Source: a virus
Reading direction: 5' to 3' (one strand)
Virus record (IMG/VR): IMGVR_UViG_3300000553_000275
Location: 1 to 27,211 of that record
Length of the DNA stretch: 27,211 nucleotides
Shown here in pieces: positions 1-7,148 of the stretch. Numbering within the stretch: position 1 is the stretch's first letter; the number at the start of each line of letters is the position of its first letter. A model generated the notes under the pieces. The model did no database searches and had not been told where the DNA came from. It was given only the letters and a program-made list of their open reading frames with translations. The position numbers and the translations under genes were made by a program.

Positions 1-1674
1 CCAAGTAGACCATCAGTAGGAACACTTGATGTATATCAATTAGTGCCAGCATCCGGATCCACCGGCCAATATCCAGACATAAGATATGCTCTCAGAATTG
101 AAGAAGGGATGCAGGCGACATCTACCAACAGAACATCATATATCACCACAGATATAGTGGATTTCTCTATAAATACGGTGGAATCTCCTACAAGTAGTTC
201 TGTGTATAGCTATAACGGAGCAGGGGAACCTGACTTCTATCTGTTAACTAAGAGCGTAGAAATATTTTCTGGCCAAATTGTTAAAAATCAAGTATATGTA
301 TCCTCTACCTTTACACCAAATCTACAAATTTCATTGACAGATAATAATATAATCAAAATTGTAAGTGTGGTCGATGACCAAAACAATACCTGGTATCAGG
401 TGGATTATTTAGCACAAAATTTGGTATTGTTACCGGTCGAGAATAATCAATTAAACTTTGAACAATTTTACAATTACAAATCTTCGGTCCCAAGTATTAT
501 GAGATATTTGAGAACGAATCGAAGATTTTCCATAAAAGTTGATGAAAATAACATAACGACTTTGCAATTTGGGCCGGCAAATGAAAATGTTCCGGAAGAA
601 GTTGTTGTGCCGAATTCTTCATTGCTTGGTGCTGGATTTTCAAACCTAAATAAATTTAATCTGACACTTGATCCAACAAGTTTTGTCAGATCATCGGCAT
701 ATGGAATTTCTCCGGTTGGAACAACATTGACTATAACATATATAGTTGGTGGAGGCATTTCATCAAATACAAATTCCAATACCATAACTACAATAAGCAA
801 TATTAACATAACAGAGCTGCAAAGTTATACCACCGGAGAGATAGATTTGGTTAATCTGATAAAGAGTAGTATTAAAGTTAACAATTCAACCCCCACATTG
901 GGTGGAAATGACCAAGAGACCATATACGACATTAAAAACAATGCCTTGTCAAATTTTTCCAGTCAAGATAGATTGGTTACAAAGGAAGATTATATATCGA
1001 AAGTGTTTAGTATGCCATCGCAGTATGGGTCTGTGGCTAAAGTATATGTTACTACAGAGTCAGATTTGAATACCAAAAATGCAACATATGTCAAGGGATT
1101 GTTAGATCAAAATAATAATATGATTGTTGATCAATCTCAAATGAATTTTAGAAAGATCAATATGGATGGTAATAATCAATTTGGTGTAAATTTATATATG
1201 TTGGCGTATGATGAAAATAAAAACCTTACACAAATAAATGATGCGTTGTCGTATAATCTCAAAACATATCTATCACAATATAGATGTATTACGGACAGAA
1301 TTAATATAATTGATGGATTTATTATCAACATCGGTGTCAAATTTAGTATCTTAACATATTCTAATAATAATAAACAGGAAGTATTATCCAATTGTATTTC
1401 TGCCGTTAAAAATTTCTTCAATATTGACCAGTGGCAGTTTTCTCAGCCAATTAATCTAAGTCAATTGCAATTAGAAATTGCTAATGTATCCGGCGTTCAG
1501 TCTGTGGCAAGTTTGGAAGTCGTCAATCTTACCATTGATGATGGAAATTATTCAATTTATCAGTATGATATATCTTCTGCGACGAAGAATAATATAGTCT
1601 ATCCCCCGATAGATCCTGCGGTTTTTGAGATCAAATTTTTGGATACCGACATACAAGGACGCTGTGTTTCTTAA
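1..1674 (+). CDS. Baseplate wedge protein, T4 gp6 / baseplate-J-like (5' end missing)
   Basis: Probable baseplate wedge subunit, which builds the ring around the tail tube and helps trigger sheath contraction. The frame is open from base 1, so the gene starts left of the window; the GTG at 43 is internal. The first visible residues (PSRPSVGTLDVYQ, then YALRIEEGMQ, VDFSIN and PDFYLL) resemble gp6-like wedge proteins of large environmental myophages. Near bases 955-1070 is the clearest family signature, SSQDRLVTKEDYISKV followed by a GSVAKVYV strand, typical of the baseplate-J/gp6 core. The C-terminal part (about 1290-1560) has the usual beta-alpha-beta pattern ending in a GVQSVASLEVVNL strand. 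At least 557 residues are visible, against about 660 for T4 gp6. It ends in TAA two bases before the next gene. Assignment is by motif memory, not by alignment. Confidence 0.8.
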   Translation, partial: PSRPSVGTLDVYQLVPASGSTGQYPDIRYALRIEEGMQATSTNRTSYITTDIVDFSINTVESPTSSSVYSYNGAGEPDFYLLTKSVEIFSGQIVKNQVYVSSTFTPNLQISLTDNNIIKIVSVVDDQNNTWYQVDYLAQNLVLLPVENNQLNFEQFYNYKSSVPSIMRYLRTNRRFSIKVDENNITTLQFGPANENVPEEVVVPNSSLLGAGFSNLNKFNLTLDPTSFVRSSAYGISPVGTTLTITYIVGGGISSNTNSNTITTISNINITELQSYTTGEIDLVNLIKSSIKVNNSTPTLGGNDQETIYDIKNNALSNFSSQDRLVTKEDYISKVFSMPSQYGSVAKVYVTTESDLNTKNATYVKGLLDQNNNMIVDQSQMNFRKINMDGNNQFGVNLYMLAYDENKNLTQINDALSYNLKTYLSQYRCITDRINIIDGFIINIGVKFSILTYSNNNKQEVLSNCISAVKNFFNIDQWQFSQPINLSQLQLEIANVSGVQSVASLEVVNLTIDDGNYSIYQYDISSATKNNIVYPPIDPAVFEIKFLDTDIQGRCVS

Positions 1675-1676
1675 TT

Positions 1677-1940
1677 ATGCACACACGAATATTTCCAGAT
1701 CAAGATTCTTATATTGAGAATACCCCAAATTTTTTTCTAAAAGATTTCGGTAGAGATGAACTATTGGAAATTTGTGTATTGAATTCTGACAGTTCAATAT
1801 ATACATCCAGTTTGCAAAGTGGAAGTTTTAATAATAAGACAATCAAAAAAGCAACTGTGCAACGTTTTGTTGGTACATTGACAGGTTCATTATCAGGGTC
1901 GGCCGAGTTTATTACGGGGTCAGTGATATATTATTTTTAA
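1677..1940 (+). CDS. Small protein equal to the N-terminal module of the next gene's product
   Basis: An 87-residue protein of unknown function, starting two bases after the wedge gene stop. Its N-terminus (PDQDSYIEN, then FFLKDFGRDELLEI) matches the start of the 604-residue product at 1950 (SKSNSYITN, YYLRNFGRDEELEI). Both continue into a Gly/Ser-rich stretch (LTGSLSGSAE). The pattern of an aromatic/Asp start, a Tyr, then FGRDE.LEI resembles the beginning of DNRLRE-type stalk domains, but the protein stops where such a domain would continue. It may be a free-standing docking module, a truncated paralogue, or a capping partner of its neighbour. There is no clear ribosome-binding site, so translation is probably coupled to the gene before it. 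Confidence 0.75.
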   Translation: MHTRIFPDQDSYIENTPNFFLKDFGRDELLEICVLNSDSSIYTSSLQSGSFNNKTIKKATVQRFVGTLTGSLSGSAEFITGSVIYYF

Positions 1941-1949
1941 TGTGATAAC

Positions 1950-3764
1950 ATGCACCATTTTATTTACTCAAAATCCAATTCATATATCACAAATAATTCC
2001 GAATATTATTTGAGAAATTTTGGTAGAGACGAAGAATTAGAAATATCTTCAGAATTAATTGGAAAATATATCTACGAAAATGCGATAATCCAAACCACCG
2101 GAAGTACTGAAATAATTCTTTGTAAGACAGATTGTTTTTCCGGAATGTTGACAGGTAGTTTGTCTGGTTCTGCGGAATCTATTAGTGGTTCGATTTATAT
2201 CCCGTGCCCAGATATCTATATCACGTCGCCCCCGGCACCAATTATAAATCAATTCTATGATTATATTGTACAAGCTATAGGAGGAGCATCTCCATACACA
2301 TTTGAAGTAGTTTCCGGGGAAACTCCGTATGGTATACATTTTCTTTCAACCGGAGAAATCATAGGACAAACAACGGTTGGCGGTCAGGCCTATCATTTTA
2401 CTCTAAGGGCCACAGATAAATGCGGTTGTCATGGAGATTTTGTGATAACCTGGACAATTGCGTGTAATACACTTCAATTGTCAACTATACTATCACCTGA
2501 GTGCGGGCAAGAATATTCGCAAACAATAATAACCAGTTTTGGCACCCCACCATACACATATGGTTTAATTGGAAGTCTGCCATATGGATTATCATTGGAT
2601 ACATCTACAGGAACAATTTCTGGGAATACTATTGAAAGCGGAATATTTGACTTTACAATATTGTCTACAGATGCAAATGGGTGTGTTGGAAGCGGATCAT
2701 ATGGATTTACACTTTCGTGCTGTCATACTTTTTCTTGGAATGAAGTTGGGTTTGAACCGTGTGTATCAAATGTTCCATATATCGCATCTGTCTCCGCGTC
2801 AAATGGATTAGAACCATATACATATTCCTTAATAGACGGAAGCCTTCCTGATGGCTTGGCGTTGTATTCAAACGGAAGTATATCTGGAATTCCTACAACT
2901 GTACAAACTTCAAACTTCACTGTTGAAGCAGTAGATTCTATAGGTTGCACCGGTCAATTGACAGCATCAATTCAGGTAATGGATGGATGTAAAATCATAC
3001 TTGAAAGAGCATGGAATAAAAATACTAATTCATGGGAAAATCCTTATATATATACGTCTACATGTGGTCCATGTGTATCCCAAGATTGGACATTTATACA
3101 AGAATCAAATCCATACTGTATATGGCACAAGGTTATTTGTCCTGAATTTCCATGTACAGTAGATGGCGATTGTTCATCATATGTAAATACGGATATGACT
3201 TTGCCACCTTATGATTGTGGGTGTGGAGATTGTCATGAGGTTTACACGTTAAATGCTCATATTAGTATTGAATGGGGGGTAGATCCTAATTGTGCTCTTG
3301 GTTCTAGTGACCAAGACATTTCATGCGTTGTAACTAGAAATGCCTCCGATTGTACATATTCTGGGATTATTGCTGTATCTGGGAGTTGCATATCCCAAAT
3401 CTTCATAGACCTAGATAATATAAATCAAATAATAGCATTTTCAGCTGATACTTCCCGGTGGGGATATGCGAATCCCATATCATTTATAGATTGTATTTCT
3501 GGAAGCTATGACACCGCATATGTTCAAACTCAATGTCAAAGTTTACCATTCTGCACACCAACGGACTGGGTAATTCCAGATCCAATAGGAGCACCATGTA
3601 GAGCAACATGTACAACGTGTGGGCTTGATAATAGGATTTCTACATGGGAAGCTATTTACGATGGAATGCAATGGAATTTAAACACCACGCCGGTGTCTAT
3701 AGATCCCCCAATGTATGAGACATGTTTTGGTATGATGTCTATAACCAATATTACTATAACATAA
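1950..3764 (+). CDS. Ig-like (He_PIG-type) triple-repeat, Cys-rich virion adhesin candidate
   Basis: A 604-residue probable surface protein. Residues 1-82 are the N-terminal module shared with the 87-residue product upstream, including LTGSLSGSAE. Residues about 88-170, 173-257 and 259-345 are three Ig-like repeats of the putative-Ig (He_PIG) type. Each has a PYT(F/Y) strand, a (P/T)(Y/D)G(I/L) turn, a G.I(I/S)G strand and a final strand rich in Thr/Val ending in (T/S)D..GC or VDSIGC. Residues 346-604 have no family I recognise and hold about twenty cysteines, including CGPC and CGCGDC. There is no signal peptide or membrane segment, as expected for a virion protein. Ig-like domains on phage particles commonly mediate weak binding to carbohydrate or surfaces; that role is inferred here. 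The N-terminal module could anchor it to the baseplate. Confidence 0.75.
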   Translation: MHHFIYSKSNSYITNNSEYYLRNFGRDEELEISSELIGKYIYENAIIQTTGSTEIILCKTDCFSGMLTGSLSGSAESISGSIYIPCPDIYITSPPAPIINQFYDYIVQAIGGASPYTFEVVSGETPYGIHFLSTGEIIGQTTVGGQAYHFTLRATDKCGCHGDFVITWTIACNTLQLSTILSPECGQEYSQTIITSFGTPPYTYGLIGSLPYGLSLDTSTGTISGNTIESGIFDFTILSTDANGCVGSGSYGFTLSCCHTFSWNEVGFEPCVSNVPYIASVSASNGLEPYTYSLIDGSLPDGLALYSNGSISGIPTTVQTSNFTVEAVDSIGCTGQLTASIQVMDGCKIILERAWNKNTNSWENPYIYTSTCGPCVSQDWTFIQESNPYCIWHKVICPEFPCTVDGDCSSYVNTDMTLPPYDCGCGDCHEVYTLNAHISIEWGVDPNCALGSSDQDISCVVTRNASDCTYSGIIAVSGSCISQIFIDLDNINQIIAFSADTSRWGYANPISFIDCISGSYDTAYVQTQCQSLPFCTPTDWVIPDPIGAPCRATCTTCGLDNRISTWEAIYDGMQWNLNTTPVSIDPPMYETCFGMMSITNITIT

Positions 3765-3771
3765 GGATATA

Positions 3772-4566
3772 ATGAGCGACCCAATATTACCAGACCATTT
3801 ACCAAATCAAGGATTACACCCGATTCCAAATCCAATAGGATGCTCTAATCCTTGTAATAATTGTGATCCTGCTGTTCATGATGAATATAATGTTGTTTTA
3901 AATTCCGATTCTGCAATAACAGTATATGCATACAAACCATACATAGATGCTCCGTGTACATGGTATCAAGACCCCAGTGGTGGTGGTAGTGGAGTTGCGC
4001 TGAATTATGTAGAGGGAAAGATATGGCAATTATCTTTCCCCGGAGAACCCGGATGGCTTATTTTTACACAAACATCCTCAGTAGACCCGTGTGATCCAAG
4101 TGGATGTTATTCAGATGATGTAGGAAATTACGCACAAGTCGGTATTGATATTACAACAAATGATTGTGTGGCAGTTCCGTGCACTTGTCAAGGAGATATG
4201 CCAGGAACAATTCTGTTAAAAGCCGGAACCATAATGTCTGCCAGTTTCTTTTCTAATCAAGATTGTACGGGGGATCAAATATTTCCTCCGGTAATACATA
4301 TAGTTATATCCGATGCTATCCTTTCATCCCTCGGCCCATGTAGCTGGGGAAATAACAATATCTCATATTCAACAAACGGGGGACCCCCGGGTGAAGGCCC
4401 ATTCTCTGTACAGATTCAGGGAAATAATCCGTGTGTTTGGTCTCTTGCCGGGCCATTATACACATTAATTAAGTCTACTGGATTACTTCCAAGTGGCAAT
4501 TATACTGGCACAGGATGTGGGTTTGGTATGAAAATTGATGGGAGTGGAGTTATCGAATCGTTGTAA
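3772..4566 (+). CDS. Cys-rich hypothetical protein
   Basis: A 264-residue protein that I cannot assign. It begins with a Pro-rich stretch (PDHLPNQGLHPIPNPIG) followed by a cysteine cluster (C..PC.NC) and has about thirteen cysteines spread over the chain. The rest is Gly/Ser/Thr-rich with predicted beta strands and no membrane segment. The phrase IPNPIG plus nearby cysteines recalls IPDPIG and its cysteine cluster near the end of the 604-residue neighbour, suggesting related extracellular-type domains. AAGGA at 3763-3767 is a plausible ribosome-binding site, though only four bases from the ATG. Position between adhesin and baseplate genes suggests a virion accessory protein. Confidence 0.7.
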   Translation: MSDPILPDHLPNQGLHPIPNPIGCSNPCNNCDPAVHDEYNVVLNSDSAITVYAYKPYIDAPCTWYQDPSGGGSGVALNYVEGKIWQLSFPGEPGWLIFTQTSSVDPCDPSGCYSDDVGNYAQVGIDITTNDCVAVPCTCQGDMPGTILLKAGTIMSASFFSNQDCTGDQIFPPVIHIVISDAILSSLGPCSWGNNNISYSTNGGPPGEGPFSVQIQGNNPCVWSLAGPLYTLIKSTGLLPSGNYTGTGCGFGMKIDGSGVIESL

Positions 4567-4579
4567 TTATGGTATTGAT

Positions 4580-4894
4580 ATGAAAATTGAATGTGGAAAA
4601 TGGATAGATATAGGTCACTCAGGCGGCGGAAAATGTTCTGTTGTAAATATGAATATATCAATAGGGACATGTGAACACTGTTTAAAAAACAAATTGGAAG
4701 GAAAACATCTACTTAATAAATCAATAATACCAAAACCCATCACTGGTTTAGGTGATGTAATTGCGAAAGTGGCCACTCCAATTGCTAGAGCACTGAATAT
4801 GCCATGTGTAGATCCACAAACAAAACAACTTAAACCAGAAAGTCCATGTTCAAAACGAAGAGCAATGTTGAATAAGGCTGTTCCATTTAGTTAA
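4580..4894 (+). CDS. Small Cys-containing phage protein with C-terminal SKRRAMLNKAVPF motif
   Basis: A 104-residue protein of unknown function. I chose the ATG at 4580 because the in-frame ATG at 4535 would overlap the preceding gene by 32 bases and add an unrelated leader. The N-terminal half has C5, C19 and a C31xxC34 pair, a possible metal-binding arrangement. The second half has a GLGDVIAKVATPIARAL helix, then C76 and C90, and ends in CSKRRAMLNKAVPFS. From memory, small proteins with a GLGD..AK helix and a terminal C..R...LN tail recur beside tail genes in environmental phages, with no known function. A structural or regulatory role is possible. Confidence 0.65.
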   Translation: MKIECGKWIDIGHSGGGKCSVVNMNISIGTCEHCLKNKLEGKHLLNKSIIPKPITGLGDVIAKVATPIARALNMPCVDPQTKQLKPESPCSKRRAMLNKAVPFS

Positions 4895-4898
4895 TATA

Positions 4899-4939
4899 AT
4901 ATACCGATTTTTACCATAAAGTCATATTTATTGGTATAT
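4899..4939 (+). promoter_or_regulatory. Imperfect hairpin across the start codon of the next gene
   Basis: Bases 4899-4908 (ATATACCGAT) can pair with 4930-4939 (ATTGGTATAT), giving ten base pairs with one G-U wobble and a loop of 21 bases. The right arm includes the first two bases of the ATG at 4938 and part of the TATTTATT octamer. If formed in RNA it would mask the start codon. The stem is AT-rich and may be chance. Confidence 0.25.
4925..4932. promoter_or_regulatory. Gap octamer TATTTATT (candidate late promoter element), copy 1
   Basis: TATTTATT in the 43-base gap before the gene at 4938, ending only five bases upstream of the ATG. The minus strand reads AATAAATA, the cyanophage-type late-promoter core. 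It is one of five copies, one in each gap longer than about 35 bases. If it acts as a -10 element for the + strand, the transcript would have almost no leader. Confidence 0.45.
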
Positions 4940-6179
4940 GGATATAAATTTTAATTATGAAATCTTCACAGGAACACTTTGTCAATCATTTGTATCTGGG
5001 AGTGTTAGTGGTTCATTTACTGGGTCTATAGATGGATTTACCGGAAGTATAGAATGTTTTACTGGCCAAATGACCGGATTGGCATCTGGCAGTTACTATA
5101 CCACAAACAATGTATTTGTTAATACATCTACTCCAATTATTAAAAGAAGTCTTTTACAGTTCGATTTGGCAGCAATATCAAAATCAATATCAAATGGAGA
5201 AATAGAAGTTCCGAATTTTGTATTAAACCTCAAAGTCACAGAAGCAAAGGCTCTTCCATTGACATATACAATTTATTGTTATCCATTAACAAAAAACTGG
5301 CAAATGGGGTATGGAACATTTGCCGATGGTGGTTCTGATGTCGGTGTTAATTGGGCATATACAAATTATCCAGATTTAGGGACTGCTTGGTATTCCCCCA
5401 TGGATCCTACCTTTATTCCTACCGATGATTATTTGACTATTCCGTCAACATCCTCTTTTGTAAGAGGGGGCGGAGTTTGGTATTATGCATTGCCTACATC
5501 ATCAATGGATCTTCCGTCGGGTTCAAGTTTGATGTGTACCCAATCCTTTGATTATTACCAATCTTCCGATATAAAATTGGATATTACACCAATATGCAAG
5601 GCGTGGATTGGAGGAGGAATACCAAATAACGGTATTATATTGATGACATCAGAAGAAGTAGGCTCAAATCCACAGAATGGATATTTACACTTCTTCGGAA
5701 AAGAGACAAACACAATTTACACGCCATATATTGATGTCCAATGGGACGACTCTACTTACTTGTCCGGGAGTGTTTTGATTAGTTCCAGTATGGCACCAGT
5801 CACATCAAGCGTGGGAGTGTCGGTATCAATAAAAAATCTAAAGAAGGAATACAAGTCTGGAACAATTTCAAGATTCGATGTATATGCCAGAGATTTATAT
5901 CCCAAGAAAACATTTAGTAGACTACAGACTGTCTACCTGGATACAAAATATCTTCCAGCATCAAGTTATTATGCCATCAAAGACAATGAAAGTGATGAAA
6001 TGGTCATTAATTTTGATGATTACACAAAGATAAGTCTTGATGATGTTGGTAACTTCTTCATGTTAGATACGACAGGAATAGCACAGGAAAGATTTTATAG
6101 AATATTAATCAAATGTGAATTTGATGATAATGAAGTCGTTATTTATGATGACGGGGCAGTGTTTAAGATCACTAGATAA
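4938..6179 (+). CDS. DNRLRE-like virion structural protein
   Basis: A 413-residue probable tail or fibre-stalk protein. Residues about 10-55 are Gly/Ser/Thr-rich with repeated (F)TGS/SGS units, recalling the linkers of the 87- and 604-residue products. From residue about 70 (IIKRSLLQFDL) to about 270 it follows the pattern of DNRLRE stalk domains: a SLLQFDL strand, a LNLKV strand, Y.LTKNW, an ITPICKAWI segment, an FFGKET..IY segment, and finally IDVQWDDS. This last signature is common in structural proteins of large environmental phages. The C-terminal 130 residues (SIKNLKKEYKSGTI to IYDDGAVFKI) look like a further beta domain. No clear ribosome-binding site precedes the ATG. It is followed two bases later by the calcium-loop gene. 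Confidence 0.7.
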   Translation: MDINFNYEIFTGTLCQSFVSGSVSGSFTGSIDGFTGSIECFTGQMTGLASGSYYTTNNVFVNTSTPIIKRSLLQFDLAAISKSISNGEIEVPNFVLNLKVTEAKALPLTYTIYCYPLTKNWQMGYGTFADGGSDVGVNWAYTNYPDLGTAWYSPMDPTFIPTDDYLTIPSTSSFVRGGGVWYYALPTSSMDLPSGSSLMCTQSFDYYQSSDIKLDITPICKAWIGGGIPNNGIILMTSEEVGSNPQNGYLHFFGKETNTIYTPYIDVQWDDSTYLSGSVLISSSMAPVTSSVGVSVSIKNLKKEYKSGTISRFDVYARDLYPKKTFSRLQTVYLDTKYLPASSYYAIKDNESDEMVINFDDYTKISLDDVGNFFMLDTTGIAQERFYRILIKCEFDDNEVVIYDDGAVFKITR

Positions 6180-6181
6180 AA

Positions 6182-7144
6182 ATGAATTCAATAAATACAT
6201 TTGGACCTGAAATAACCAAATTCAGAAATAATGACTTAGAGTATATCTACAGTTTCAATTCTGCTGGGAATCTTTCGTTTTCATACAGTGGTTCATTTAA
6301 CCAAGTATATCTCATGGTAAGTGGATCCAGATTTGGGTATGATGATTCCAATATTAACAAATTGTTGGATATCTCTTTTTCAGAATTTTCTGATACATCA
6401 GAAGAATCGACCGTTTCTTCTATAGATTATAAATCTATTGCAGATCAATTGAACGATCAGGTTTTAAATTTACAGTCCTTGTTATTGGCATCACAACAAA
6501 ATAGCTCATCTCTTGAGGATTATGTTAGCCAAATTAATAGAGATGAGGCAACTATAATAGCATTGAGAATTTCATTGGGGCAGGGTAAAACGGTCAATGA
6601 TTTTTCTACTGTATTCCCATATTTGCCACTAGTTTCTGGATCAGTAAATTCCAGTGGTTCTTTATCAAACAACTCCCCGGCAACAGCGTCTATAAGTAAT
6701 CCATTGGCAAGCCTAGATTCAAATGGTGACGGCATGTTATCCACCAAGGAAATAAGACAAATTCCTATATTGTACAGAACAAATCCTGTATTGCAAAATT
6801 TAATAGCAAAAAGACATAATGGAAAGGCTCCGAAAACATTATCTAAAATAGACCTAGATTATATCGTTCGGACATTCTATATGTATGTGGATCAAACAAC
6901 ATACACAAATACAAAAATTTCTTCTAATATTACGGATACATTGCTTAAAAAATTTGACATAAATGGAAATAAGCTTCTGGATAAAACGGATTTGAAATTA
7001 ATAAAACAACAGTTCAAGGTAGCAAACCCGGTTCTTACACAATTCGCATCAACCGGGTCAAATGGTAAATATAAATTTGATGCTACAAATCAACAAGAAA
7101 TTTATAATGCAATTTATACACAAATAACAGGATCTTCTAGTTAA
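6182..7144 (+). CDS. EF-hand/dockerin-type calcium-loop protein
   Basis: A 320-residue protein with no family match over its full length. Residues 1-75 look beta-rich; 85-135 are likely helical or coiled-coil (IADQLNDQVLNLQSLLLASQ); 150-175 is a Ser/Gly/Asn linker. Residues 179-190 (DSNGDGMLSTKE) are a textbook EF-hand loop with D, N, D, G, L and E at positions 1, 3, 5, 6, 8 and 12. Residues 259-270 (DINGNKLLDKTD), followed by LKLIKQQF, are the dockerin-type form of the loop plus helix. The two loops are about 80 residues apart, spaced like EF-hands in a small calcium domain. It probably binds calcium and could dock onto another virion protein. It starts two bases after its neighbour's stop, so it is likely co-translated. 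Confidence 0.7.
   Translation: MNSINTFGPEITKFRNNDLEYIYSFNSAGNLSFSYSGSFNQVYLMVSGSRFGYDDSNINKLLDISFSEFSDTSEESTVSSIDYKSIADQLNDQVLNLQSLLLASQQNSSSLEDYVSQINRDEATIIALRISLGQGKTVNDFSTVFPYLPLVSGSVNSSGSLSNNSPATASISNPLASLDSNGDGMLSTKEIRQIPILYRTNPVLQNLIAKRHNGKAPKTLSKIDLDYIVRTFYMYVDQTTYTNTKISSNITDTLLKKFDINGNKLLDKTDLKLIKQQFKVANPVLTQFASTGSNGKYKFDATNQQEIYNAIYTQITGSSS
6716..6751 (+). other. EF-hand loop 1 (DSNGDGMLSTKE)
   Basis: Codons for residues 179-190 of the 320-residue protein. All canonical calcium-coordinating positions are filled, including the final Glu, so this loop should be functional. Confidence 0.7.
6956..6991 (+). other. Dockerin-type calcium loop 2 (DINGNKLLDKTD)
   Basis: Codons for residues 259-270 of the 320-residue protein. 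D, N, N and D occupy loop positions 1, 3, 5 and 12, followed by an amphipathic helix as in dockerin segments. Confidence 0.6.
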
Positions 7145-7148
7145 TAAC

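Noticed and set aside
43-45. GTG as the start of the baseplate wedge gene
   Set aside because: The frame is open to base 1 and the upstream residues match the family's usual N-terminal half, so the gene is simply cut by the window edge.
2569-2811. 80-residue + strand frame inside the Ig-like gene
   Set aside because: It is out of frame with a clear long gene carrying recognisable domain repeats and has no independent support.
4535-4579. Upstream ATG start of the 104-residue protein
   Set aside because: It would overlap the previous gene by 32 bases and only adds residues that are the previous gene's sequence in another frame.
4895-4937. Rho-independent terminator in the intergenic gap
   Set aside because: The only stem is AT-rich with a long loop and no following U-tract; I saw no convincing terminator in any gap.
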